This document shows, in pieces, positions 42,063 to 49,471 of a stretch of 64,000 bases of DNA. The DNA comes from an uncultured Gelidibacter sp. (GTDB taxonomy: Bacteria > Bacteroidota > Bacteroidia > Flavobacteriales > Flavobacteriaceae), in NCBI RefSeq assembly GCF_947500795.1, contig NZ_CANMTE010000001.1:310001-374000 (forward strand). The letters are read 5' to 3'. A program made the translations under genes and the position numbers. Every line of letters starts with the position of its first letter. Position 1 is the stretch's first letter. The notes under the pieces are model-generated. The model was given only the letters and a program-made list of their open reading frames with translations. It did not search any database and was not told the origin of the DNA.

Positions 42063-42159
42063 GAATCCGACGCTCCCCGCCCGAACGTACCTTTTTCGGT
42101 GCGGGCTAGTAACCAACTGAGCCTGTCCGAATCAATTCATTCAGGCCGGCTACCTCGCC
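42063..42159 (-). pseudogene. Degenerate tRNA-Met 5' half with two hairpin insertions
   Basis: A second copy of the tRNA's 5' half lies 31 bases upstream of the intact gene. In plus-strand order it matches GAATCCGACGCTC (42063-42075), TAACCAACTGAGC (42110-42122) and TACCTCGCC (42151-42159), contiguous in the real tRNA. The first break holds a 34-base insert (42076-42109) folding as CCCGC-CCGAA/TTCGG-T-GCGGG. The second holds a 28-base insert (42123-42150) with a weaker hairpin (GAAT/ATTC flanked by CCT/AGG). The 3' half is missing. It cannot form a tRNA. Confidence 0.8.
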
Positions 42160-42173
42160 ATAATTTAAGGCTG

Positions 42174-42204
42174 CAAAGATAAAAACAAAATTAATGTGCG
42201 CAAA
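42174..42204 (-). promoter_or_regulatory. Promoter of the tRNA-Met transcript
   Basis: On the minus strand: -33 TTTG (42201-42204), 19-base spacer, -7 TATCTTTG (42174-42181), a full match to the Bacteroidota consensus TTTG-N17-23-TAnnTTTG. Transcription should begin just before the degenerate 5' half and run through it into the intact tRNA. Confidence 0.8.
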
Positions 42205-42302
42205 CATAATCTGCATTAAAAATCAGATAAAATTATTTTGTAGCAATTTGTTTTTAAACTAAACAATTAATTATATATTGAGCGGGCTAACAAAAAACAT
42301 CT

Positions 42303-42695
42303 ATGGAAGAAAAAATTAAATTTGAAATGGAATTCCCAATTCATTCATCTCCCCAACTTTTGTACCAATACATTTCGACACCGTCTGGCTTATCAGAGTG
42401 GTTTGCCGACAATGTGAACTCACGTGGAGAGCTGTTTACGTTTATTTGGAATGACAGTGAAGAGAAGGCAAAATTACTTAGTAAAAAGAGTGGCGAACGC
42501 GTTAAGTTCAGATGGCTTAATGACGATGAAGATGGACAGTCCTATTATTTTGAAATTAGAATACAAGTGGATGAAATCACTAAAGATGTCTCCATTATCA
42601 TTACAGATTTTATTGATGAAGATGAAGTTGACGAAGCTAAAATGCTCTGGGAAAATCAAATTTCAGATTTGAAACAGGTTTTAGGATCTGCTTAG
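42303..42695 (+). CDS. START-like domain protein
   Basis: A 130-residue small helix-grip protein of the START/AHSA1-like fold. It has the family's early Phe/Trp-rich segment (QLLYQYISTPSGLSEWFADNV), a central beta region (ELFTFIWNDSEEKAKL, RVKFRWLND) and a long C-terminal helix (DEAKMLWENQISDLKQVLG). The ligand is unknown. In flavobacteria this gene is typically next to a class IV aminotransferase, as here, but no functional link is established. The sequence is acidic. Confidence 0.85.
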   Translation: MEEKIKFEMEFPIHSSPQLLYQYISTPSGLSEWFADNVNSRGELFTFIWNDSEEKAKLLSKKSGERVKFRWLNDDEDGQSYYFEIRIQVDEITKDVSIIITDFIDEDEVDEAKMLWENQISDLKQVLGSA

Positions 42696-42715
42696 GAAGA
42701 CTCTTTTTTTAATGG

Positions 42716-42723
42716 TATATTTG
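42716..42723 (+). promoter_or_regulatory. -7 promoter element before the aminotransferase
   Basis: TATATTTG matches TAnnTTTG, 33 bases upstream of the ATG at 42757. No clear TTG -33 box is present at the expected distance, so confidence is moderate. Confidence 0.5.
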
Positions 42724-42756
42724 TCTCGATTTTTTTAAAACTTCGAGACTTTTTTT

Positions 42757-43602
42757 ATGGTTAATTTTAACGGAACACTATACGATTCTTCATCCAATTT
42801 ATTGTCAATAGAAAATAGGGGCTACGCTTATGGCGATGCACTTTTTGAAACCCTGAAAGTGGTACATGGCAAGGTGTTGTTCTGGGAAGATCATTATTTT
42901 AGGTTAATGGCTTCTATGCGTATTATGCGGATGGAAATCCCTATGAATTTTACCATGGAGTTTCTTGAAAGTGAAATCCTAAAAACAATTGAGGCCAACC
43001 AATTCTCCAACGCTACAGCAAGAGTGCGCATTAATGTGCACCGTGTTGAAGGTGGAAAGTACCGTCCAAACTCCAATGACATTGCCTACAATATGATTGC
43101 AGAGCGCTTAGATGCTGACTTTTATAGCTTAAGTGAGTCGCCTTATGTTGTGGAACTCTTCAAGGATTTTTATGTGGCACCAGGATTGTTATCAACCTTA
43201 AAACACAACAATAAAAGCATCAATGTTTTGGGAAGTATTTTTGCCAAAGAAAATGACTTTGACAATTGTTTGCTGTTAAATACTGAAAAAACCGTGGTGG
43301 AAGCGCTTAACGGAAATTTGTTTTTGGTAAAGGATCGCGTGATAAAAACACCACCATTATCCGCAGGATGTCTTAAAGGGATTATGAGAAAGCAACTTAT
43401 GGAGCTTATCGAAAAATTAGAGGGTTATACTTTAGAGGAAGCTGCAATTTCGCCATTTGAACTTCAAAAAGCGGACGAAATATTCATCTCCAATGTGATT
43501 ACGGGGATTCAACCGATAACTAAATACAGGAAAAAAGAATTTAAGAGTGAGGTGTCGAAGTTGTTGTTGGATAAACTCAATACTAAAATCAGGCTTTCCT
43601 AA
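42757..43602 (+). CDS. Aminotransferase class IV (PabC/branched-chain type)
   Basis: A 281-residue PLP fold-type IV enzyme. Visible family features are RGYAYGDALFETLKV near residue 22, an RVRINVHR strand, the catalytic lysine in LSTLKHNNKS near 150, the phosphate-binding ETVVEALNGNLF-like segment (here TEKTVVEALNGNLFLVKD) and the late AAISPFELQKADEIFISN. Substrates are either 4-amino-4-deoxychorismate (PabC, folate path) or a branched-chain or D-amino acid; sequence alone does not decide. Its stop codon overlaps the convergent yqgE stop by four bases. Confidence 0.87.
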   Translation: MVNFNGTLYDSSSNLLSIENRGYAYGDALFETLKVVHGKVLFWEDHYFRLMASMRIMRMEIPMNFTMEFLESEILKTIEANQFSNATARVRINVHRVEGGKYRPNSNDIAYNMIAERLDADFYSLSESPYVVELFKDFYVAPGLLSTLKHNNKSINVLGSIFAKENDFDNCLLLNTEKTVVEALNGNLFLVKDRVIKTPPLSAGCLKGIMRKQLMELIEKLEGYTLEEAAISPFELQKADEIFISNVITGIQPITKYRKKEFKSEVSKLLLDKLNTKIRLS

Positions 43603-44159
43603 TTATAGCTTGGATTTTCAGGTGCGTTACACCAGATGCTGTAATGGTCGCCGAGTTCGACCATTTTTTCTTTCCAAAAACTGTCATCCTTTTTTTCAAT
43701 GATGGACTTTTCGTAGATGTTTTCAGTCACGATCCATGAGTTGGTTTCTAGTTCTTCCTCTAACTGAAAAGGTTCCCAGCCGGAATAGCCCAAAAAGAAG
43801 CGAATGTCTGAGGCTTTAATTTTACCTTGGTTGATGAGTGACAGTACCGTATCAAAATCGCCTCCCCAATAAATGCCCAATGAAATTTCGATACTATCAG
43901 GTATGAGTTCTGGTACTTTATGAATAAAGTAAAGATTATCTTGTTCTACTGGGCCACCGTTATACACTTTAAACGTTACTAAGGTATCAGGAACAAGATC
44001 TCTCAACGTGTATTCCAAAGGTTTATTTAAAATAAACCCGATAGAACCTTCATTGGTATGGTCTGCTAATAATACTACGGAACGGTTAAAAGACGTGTCG
44101 CCGATTATAGAAGGTTCGGCTATTAAAAGGTGTCCTTTTTTGGGTTTGATTGTAATCAT
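43599..44159 (-). CDS. YqgE/AlgH family protein
   Basis: A 186-residue soluble protein with the full family pattern: KKGHLLIAEPSIIGDTSFNRSVVLLADHTNEGSIGFILNKPL at the N-terminus, YNGGPVEQDNLYFIH in the middle and RFFLGYSGWEPFQLEEEL near residue 130. The fold is known but the biochemical role is not; it has been linked to regulation in alginate producers. The ATG at 44159 begins MITIKPKKGHL. It is tail-to-tail with the aminotransferase and separate from HU upstream by a terminator. Confidence 0.94.
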   Translation of the reverse strand: MITIKPKKGHLLIAEPSIIGDTSFNRSVVLLADHTNEGSIGFILNKPLEYTLRDLVPDTLVTFKVYNGGPVEQDNLYFIHKVPELIPDSIEISLGIYWGGDFDTVLSLINQGKIKASDIRFFLGYSGWEPFQLEEELETNSWIVTENIYEKSIIEKKDDSFWKEKMVELGDHYSIWCNAPENPSYN

Positions 44160-44230
44160 AAATCATGATTTGATACTAAAACTAAAACTATTTTTCTAAA
44201 AATCCAATAAATTTGTTAAAAAACAGCAAA

Positions 44231-44259
44231 AAAAAATCTGCTCAATTGAGCAGATTTTT
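44231..44259. terminator. Terminator of the HU gene
   Basis: Near-perfect palindrome AAAAATCTGCTC-AATT-GAGCAGATTTTT with flanking A/T runs, lying 20 bases after the HU stop on the minus strand. It can also work in the other direction. Confidence 0.88.
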
Positions 44260-44278
44260 AAATATATTTGGTAAGTTG

Positions 44279-44551
44279 TTAGTTTACAGCACCACTTAAA
44301 TCAGAACCAGCTTTAAACTTTACTACGTTTTTAGCTTTGATGTTGATAGTTTTTCCTGTTTGTGGGTTTCTTCCTTCTCTTGCTGATCTTTTAGAAACTG
44401 ACCAAGATCCAAATCCTACTAAAGATACTCTATCTCCTTTTTTCAAAGTGCTTTCAATATCAGTTAATAAAGAATCCAATGCTTTTTTTGCTGCTGCTTT
44501 AGTAATTCCAGCGTTTTCAGCCATTCCATTGATTAAATCTGTTTTGTTCAT
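44279..44551 (-). CDS. HU family DNA-binding protein
   Basis: A 90-residue histone-like nucleoid protein. It matches HU along its full length: MNKTDLINGMAENAGITKAAAKKALDSLL, the RVSLVGFGSWSVSKR beta arm base, and GRNPQTGKTINIKAKNVVKFKAGSDL. The RNPQTG segment is the arm tip with the intercalating proline. It compacts and bends DNA. It has a consensus promoter (44613-44642) and its own terminator, fitting a highly expressed single gene. Confidence 0.96.
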   Translation of the reverse strand: MNKTDLINGMAENAGITKAAAKKALDSLLTDIESTLKKGDRVSLVGFGSWSVSKRSAREGRNPQTGKTINIKAKNVVKFKAGSDLSGAVN

Positions 44552-44612
44552 AAAATTATAATTTTTAATTATTAAATAATAGTTCGGTTAAACATTTTGT
44601 CAAATCCTTCTA

Positions 44613-44642
44613 CAAATTTATACGGATTATTCATTCAAGCAA
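44613..44642 (-). promoter_or_regulatory. Promoter of the HU gene
   Basis: On the minus strand: TTG (44640-44642), 19-base spacer, TAAATTTG (44613-44620), matching the Bacteroidota -33/-7 consensus. It predicts a 5' leader of about 55 bases before the HU ATG. Confidence 0.75.
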
Positions 44643-44746
44643 GTAATAGCAAGGGAAATACAAAATATTGTTAATAACTTCGACGAATTGTTAATAAAGT
44701 CGGACGTGATTACGATAAATTTCGCAATATCAGTGTACACAAGGGT

Positions 44747-45700
44747 TTACAGCATTTTGTCGCCTTCCGAAAAACTATAACCGTTCAAAAGCGACTTAAT
44801 ATCCATTTTTTTCTTGCCAGGCAATTGCATTTCCTTAATAATAAGGTAACCATCTTTAACTGCGACTTTTAGGTCATTTTTAGTGGCAATTAATGTTCCA
44901 ACAGATTCTAATGGTGCTGTTTTTTCCTTTTCCACTTCAAATAATTTCACCATGGCGGTGCCTGAAGCGGTTTGAAGGTTGCTCCACGCTGCAGGAAACG
45001 GATTTAAGCCTCTGATTTTGTTGTAAATCTGATCTAAATTGGCAGTCCAATCTATCTGACAGTTCTCCTTGTTCAGTTTGTAAGCAGTTTTAGGTTGCTC
45101 TACTTTTGGTTGAATGGTGGTTTTAACAGCATCATTTTCTATAAGCTTCAGCGTGTCTATCACTAATTCGCTACCTATGTTTTGTAACGTGTCATGCAGC
45201 GTGCCAACGGTTTCGTCATCTTTTATGGCAACTTCCTTCTGTAAAATGATAGCGCCTGTATCAATCTTCTCATCAATGAAGAAGGTAGTCACGCCCGTTT
45301 TCTCTTCCCCATTAATAACGGCCCAATGTATTGGTGCAGCACCTCTATAATCGGGTAGAAGGGAAGCGTGCAGGTTAAATGTTCCATATTCAGGCATTTT
45401 CCAAACGGCTTCTGGCAACATTCTAAACGCTACAACAATGTGAACATTGGCGTCTAAGGATTTTAATTCGGATAAAAATCCTTCATCCTTTAGATTTGTA
45501 GGTTGTAAGAGTCGTAAATTTTGAGAGAGCGCATATTTTTTCACATCCGATTGGTGCAGTTTTTGGCCGCGCCCGGCTGGCTTGTCTGGCGCCGTTATAA
45601 CGCCTACAATGTTGTAATCATGTTCTACCAATAGTTTTAAAGTGCCCACCGCGAATTCCGGTGTGCCCATAAATACAATTCTTAACGCGTTCTTTTTCAT
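44747..45700 (-). CDS. fmt: Methionyl-tRNA formyltransferase
   Basis: Transfers a formyl group from 10-formyl-THF to Met-tRNAfMet for translation initiation. The 317-residue protein has the Fmt N-terminus (RIVFMGTPEFAVGTLKLLVEH), the flexible-loop region (DKPAGRGQKLHQSDVKKYAL), the catalytic area NLHASLLPDYRGAAPIHWAVINGEEKTGVTTFFID (Asn, His and Asp residues) and the C-terminal OB-like domain (IRGLNPFPAAWS). Length and start are normal. The start overlaps the recQ stop by four bases, so fmt is last in a three-gene operon. Confidence 0.96.
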   Translation of the reverse strand: MKKNALRIVFMGTPEFAVGTLKLLVEHDYNIVGVITAPDKPAGRGQKLHQSDVKKYALSQNLRLLQPTNLKDEGFLSELKSLDANVHIVVAFRMLPEAVWKMPEYGTFNLHASLLPDYRGAAPIHWAVINGEEKTGVTTFFIDEKIDTGAIILQKEVAIKDDETVGTLHDTLQNIGSELVIDTLKLIENDAVKTTIQPKVEQPKTAYKLNKENCQIDWTANLDQIYNKIRGLNPFPAAWSNLQTASGTAMVKLFEVEKEKTAPLESVGTLIATKNDLKVAVKDGYLIIKEMQLPGKKKMDIKSLLNGYSFSEGDKML

Positions 45701-47604
45701 GTATGTTTTATTTTATACGAATTGTTACTTGTAACCTCTAAAATCTCATTTGAAAGCATCAGTCTGAGGGTTTCTAAAATTTCCTGTTCGGAATAGTCCA
45801 AGTGTTCAACCAACGCTCTTGAGGTGAGCGGTTGTTGTTCTAACTGTACTATAATCTCGTAGGATATGTTTTTTGACTTTGATGGTTTTGCTTTTGAAGA
45901 TTGTGAAAGACACACCGTGCAAATGCCGCAAGGCGTACTGTTTTTCTCTCCAAAATATTCTAAAAGCTGAATGCTTTTGCAGTGCTCGTCATCAGAAATG
46001 TAATTAATTACGGCATCAATCTGACTTTCCTTTAAGCGTTGCTGTTGCTCGATTGTTTTGGCAATTCGGTTGATGGTTTTATCGTCTTCGCGCGATTGTA
46101 AAAAGGTCAATTCAGAATCGGTGTTGGAATGGTGAAAATCGACAACCCCATCTTTTTCCAATTGGTGCAGCGTACTAATGATTTTATCTTCGCTCAGCAT
46201 CGCTTTCTCAGAGACTAAAGCGAGGTTGATTTTCATGTTCTGATCAAAAATCCCGCCGTATGTCCTTAAAATTGCTTTTACAACAGGTTCAAAGGCTTTA
46301 TGGGTATTCAAATAGCCGAATAATGCGGGACTGCTGATTAGAAACTGAAGCTTGGTTTGGTAATTGAACTGCTGAGACAGGCTGATAATACTATTCCTAT
46401 CCAAAATCTGGACAGCATTATAAGCCGTCGCTGTTGGAAATCCGTAAGTTTTGCAAAAGACGTTGAAGTTAAACTGATGCTGGGTTAAAAAACCTTCACC
46501 ATACGAAATCTGAAAATAGTTGCAGAGTTTACGGTACACTTTCTTGATGAAATCTACGGAAGGCAGCGTGCTCAAAAACTGATGTTTCAACTGTTGCTCG
46601 TCCGTTGAATTTTTTAGAATAACCGCAAAGGCTTTTTCTTCATTCCGTCCGGCGCGTCCTGCTTCCTGATAATAGCTTTCCAAACTTTCAGGCAAATTAA
46701 CATGGATAACGGTCTTGACATCAGGTTTATCAATGCCCATCCCGAATGCCGTGGTGGCTACCATAACAGCTTTCTGGTTATTGGTCCACTGCTCTAAATG
46801 GTCGTTCTTTTCCTTGTTGCTTATGCCGCCATGATAGTAGGTAGCCGAAATGCCTTTCGATTCCAAAAAGGAATGCAGCTCTAAGGTCGCCCGTCTGGTA
46901 CGTGTGTAAATGATGGAGGAACCAGGATATTTCGTCAGAATTTGACCAATTTTATAATGTTTATCCTGAGTATCTAGAACCATATAGGCAATATTTGGTC
47001 TTTTAAAGGATGCTTGAAACACCTTTGGCGCCATAAAATCCAACTCGGTCATGATTTCTGTTACCACTTTAGGCTTTGCGGTAGCCGTAAGTGCAATGAC
47101 ATTAACGGAAGGGTGCAATTGGCGTAATATGGCAATATTTTTATAGGCGGGCCTAAAATCATTTCCCCATTGGCTAATGCAATGTGCCTCATCCACCGCA
47201 ATTAAATTGACCGGCATCTGCTGTATTCTGTCCTGTACCAACGTCTGCTGTAAACGCTCTGGTGAGAGGTAAAGAAACTTATAATTGCCATATATGCAAT
47301 TATCCAAAAGCGTATCTAAAGTACTGTAGGGAATGCCACTGGTAATCGCCATGGCTTTGATGCCTTTTGCCTTAAGTTGATCCACTTGGTCCTTCATCAA
47401 GGCAATCAACGGGGAAACAACAATACAAATGCCGTCCTTTATCAAGGCTGGCACCTGAAAACAGATGGATTTTCCTCCGCCTGTAGGCAATAACACAAAC
47501 GTATCCTCATTATTTAAAACGGCATCGATGATCTCCTCTTGCAATGGTCTGAAAGACGTGTGATTCCAATAGCGTTCTAAAATAGTGATCGGGTGTGACA
47601 TCAC
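45697..47604 (-). CDS. recQ: ATP-dependent DNA helicase RecQ
   Basis: A 635-residue superfamily 2 helicase for recombination and fork repair. Motifs in order: FRPLQEEIIDAVLNNEDTFVLLPTGGGKS (Q motif and Walker A), DEAHCISQWGNDFRP (II plus the RecQ aromatic loop), ALTATA (III), YTRTRR (IV), ATTAFGMGIDKPDVKTVIH (V) and QEAGRAGRNEE (VI). A zinc cluster (C...CGICTVC near 560) and winged-helix region follow. There is no HRDC domain at the C-terminus, so this is the short RecQ form common as a second copy in flavobacteria. It shares one base with the upstream ATPase stop. Confidence 0.95.
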   Translation of the reverse strand: MMSHPITILERYWNHTSFRPLQEEIIDAVLNNEDTFVLLPTGGGKSICFQVPALIKDGICIVVSPLIALMKDQVDQLKAKGIKAMAITSGIPYSTLDTLLDNCIYGNYKFLYLSPERLQQTLVQDRIQQMPVNLIAVDEAHCISQWGNDFRPAYKNIAILRQLHPSVNVIALTATAKPKVVTEIMTELDFMAPKVFQASFKRPNIAYMVLDTQDKHYKIGQILTKYPGSSIIYTRTRRATLELHSFLESKGISATYYHGGISNKEKNDHLEQWTNNQKAVMVATTAFGMGIDKPDVKTVIHVNLPESLESYYQEAGRAGRNEEKAFAVILKNSTDEQQLKHQFLSTLPSVDFIKKVYRKLCNYFQISYGEGFLTQHQFNFNVFCKTYGFPTATAYNAVQILDRNSIISLSQQFNYQTKLQFLISSPALFGYLNTHKAFEPVVKAILRTYGGIFDQNMKINLALVSEKAMLSEDKIISTLHQLEKDGVVDFHHSNTDSELTFLQSREDDKTINRIAKTIEQQQRLKESQIDAVINYISDDEHCKSIQLLEYFGEKNSTPCGICTVCLSQSSKAKPSKSKNISYEIIVQLEQQPLTSRALVEHLDYSEQEILETLRLMLSNEILEVTSNNSYKIKHT

Positions 47605-48143
47605 TATAAATTTAAGGAATCTATAATGAAATCAGCGCGTTTTTCTACAGTATCAAAAGGGATGTCAATTAAATTATAATTGAACCGGTTATAAGTGTTT
47701 AAAAGGTGTTCGTGGATCAGCTCAGACTGCTCAAAAGTTTCATAACGCACACTATCGCTTCTAAAAATTTCTTTCCATGGCGCTAAGATAAATACCCCTT
47801 CGTACGTGTTATTCTGGCAGATTTCAACAAAGTCTTCTGGATATTCACTGCCAAAGTAGTCCATGTATGCCAAAACATCAGGCAGGCCTCTGTCTAAAAA
47901 AACAGTGCTGTTTTTATAGTTAGTGGCTTCCATAAACTGTTTTGTCCTGCCCTCTAAAAGCATCTGACTGAAGAGTAGGGGTTGTTTTAAAAACAGCTGA
48001 TCTACACCGCTTTTCCTAGCCTCAAGAGTGACCTGTCGTGAAATTTCCTCAAAACAAATGTGTCCTCTTTGCTTTAATTCTTCTATAATTGATGATTTCC
48101 CAGTTCCTGGTCCACCAGTAATAACAATCTTTTTAGTGTTCAA
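47604..48143 (-). CDS. P-loop ATPase/kinase (AAA_28, NadR-like)
   Basis: A 179-residue P-loop protein with Walker A GGPGTGKS at residues 10-17, an EISRQVTLEARK segment and DRGLPDVLAYMDYFG, matching the AAA_28/NadR-like kinase group. Members phosphorylate small molecules (nicotinamide riboside is one known case), but the substrate here is not determined. First gene of the operon with recQ and fmt. It is divergent from DUF493. Confidence 0.82.
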   Translation of the reverse strand: MNTKKIVITGGPGTGKSSIIEELKQRGHICFEEISRQVTLEARKSGVDQLFLKQPLLFSQMLLEGRTKQFMEATNYKNSTVFLDRGLPDVLAYMDYFGSEYPEDFVEICQNNTYEGVFILAPWKEIFRSDSVRYETFEQSELIHEHLLNTYNRFNYNLIDIPFDTVEKRADFIIDSLNL

Positions 48144-48208
48144 TTTGGCAAGGTTTTGGCAACAAAAATCGTAATTTTAATAGGAATTAAAAAATGTAAA
48201 GTAAAATG

Positions 48209-48216
48209 TATCTTTG
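48209..48216 (+). promoter_or_regulatory. -7 promoter element of the DUF493 gene
   Basis: TATCTTTG, a full match to TAnnTTTG, followed by GC and about 20 bases to the ATG at 48237. The -33 region is weak. Its position supports the 48237 start over an upstream in-frame codon. Confidence 0.65.
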
Positions 48217-48236
48217 CAGCTGAATTAAGAATCATT

Positions 48237-48530
48237 ATGAGTGCAGATAAAAAACAAAAAGAATTTTACGATAAATTAAGGTCGCAACTTTATGAAACAT
48301 CAAGTTGGCCTTCAGAATATCTTTATAAATTTATAGTCAAGACAGATGTTGAAAAAATAGGAAAAATAGAGTCTATTTTCAATAATATGGGGGCTGTCAT
48401 CAAAACGAATCCTTCCAAAAACGGTAATTATACCAGCGTTTCTGTTAACGTACAACTACCAACTCCTGAAGCTGTTATTGAAAAATATAAAGAAGTTGCA
48501 GAAAAAGTTGAGGGTGTAATTACATTGTAA
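48237..48530 (+). CDS. DUF493 family protein (YbeD-like)
   Basis: A 97-residue ACT-like-fold protein. Features are SWPSEYLYKFIVKTDVEKIGKIESIF and SKNGNYTSVSVNVQLPTPEAVIEKYKEVAEKVEGVITL, diagnostic for the family. The role is unknown; E. coli YbeD is encoded near lipoate genes. The ATG at 48237 is set by the promoter element and the usual N-terminus (MSADKKQKEFYDKL). A longer upstream frame would overlap the promoter. Confidence 0.9.
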   Translation: MSADKKQKEFYDKLRSQLYETSSWPSEYLYKFIVKTDVEKIGKIESIFNNMGAVIKTNPSKNGNYTSVSVNVQLPTPEAVIEKYKEVAEKVEGVITL

Positions 48531-48814
48531 TTCCAAACAACATTGCAGCCGACAAGGCGTAAGTCCATTTGTAATTGCAGATTTGAGTAATGAGTCGTTC
48601 GCTAATTTGCGGTGTGCAAATGGTGAGAACACGAAAATAAATAGACAAATAGCATCGTTTTTTTTATAAAATAACATCGGATTAAGCCGGCTGTCATTTG
48701 CTATTTCTCGAAACTTTTGAACGACAATTAAAGTTGCTTTATTATTTTTTCGTATTTTGCAGGCCTGCACAACGTACTCCGCTGCAAAACAATTAATACT
48801 ACACATTTTATATT

Positions 48815-49465
48815 TTGATAGATAATTTAGAATACAATACTGAGCGTGAACATTTGATCATTCCCGAATACGGAAGACATCTACAAAAAATGATCAATTA
48901 CGCCAAAGAGCGCCCTACAAAAGAGGAGCGCAATGAAGTTGCAAAAGCCATCATTTCTGTAATGGGTAATTTGCAACCACATTTAAGAGACGTACCTGAT
49001 TTTCAACACAAACTTTGGGATCAGTTATTTATAATGGCCGATTTTGATTTGGATGTTAATTCGCCTTATCCAAAACCGCTAAAAGAAGAATTACAGGCAC
49101 ATCCTGAGCCATTAGAATATCCGCAGAATTTCCCGAAATACCGTTTTTATGGTAACAATATCAAAACAATGATTGATGTTGCCAATACATGGGAAGAAGG
49201 CGATTTAAAGGAAGCTTTGATTTATACCATTGCCAATCACATGAAAAAATGTTTCCTAAATTGGAACAAAGATACTGTTGAGGACGATGTCATTTTTAAG
49301 CATTTATATGAATTGTCAGGAGGTACCATCAATTTAAAAGCGGAAGATGAAGACTTGTCTGATGCTTCTACCTTAATGCGAAACAAGAAAAAGTACACTG
49401 CTACAAGTAATAAGAAAGTACACAGTAAAAAAAGCAATACCAACCGCAACAGAAAACGCTACTAA
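48815..49465 (+). CDS. DUF4290 domain protein
   Basis: A 216-residue Bacteroidota-specific protein. The N-terminus (MIDNLEYNTEREHLIIPEYGRHLQKMINYAKER) and LREVPDFQHKLWDQLFIM-like segment match DUF4290. The last 40 residues are very basic (KKKYTATSNKKVHSKKSNTNRNRKRY), suggesting nucleic acid or ribosome contact, which is inference. The start is a TTG at 48815, which gives the conserved N-terminus. murA begins six bases after its stop, an arrangement conserved in flavobacteria. Confidence 0.88.
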   Translation: MIDNLEYNTEREHLIIPEYGRHLQKMINYAKERPTKEERNEVAKAIISVMGNLQPHLRDVPDFQHKLWDQLFIMADFDLDVNSPYPKPLKEELQAHPEPLEYPQNFPKYRFYGNNIKTMIDVANTWEEGDLKEALIYTIANHMKKCFLNWNKDTVEDDVIFKHLYELSGGTINLKAEDEDLSDASTLMRNKKKYTATSNKKVHSKKSNTNRNRKRY

Positions 49466-49471
49466 CCATAC

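Noticed and set aside
42063-42159. Intron-containing functional tRNA
   Set aside because: Bacterial tRNA introns are large self-splicing group I elements; here two tiny inserts occur and the whole 3' half is missing.
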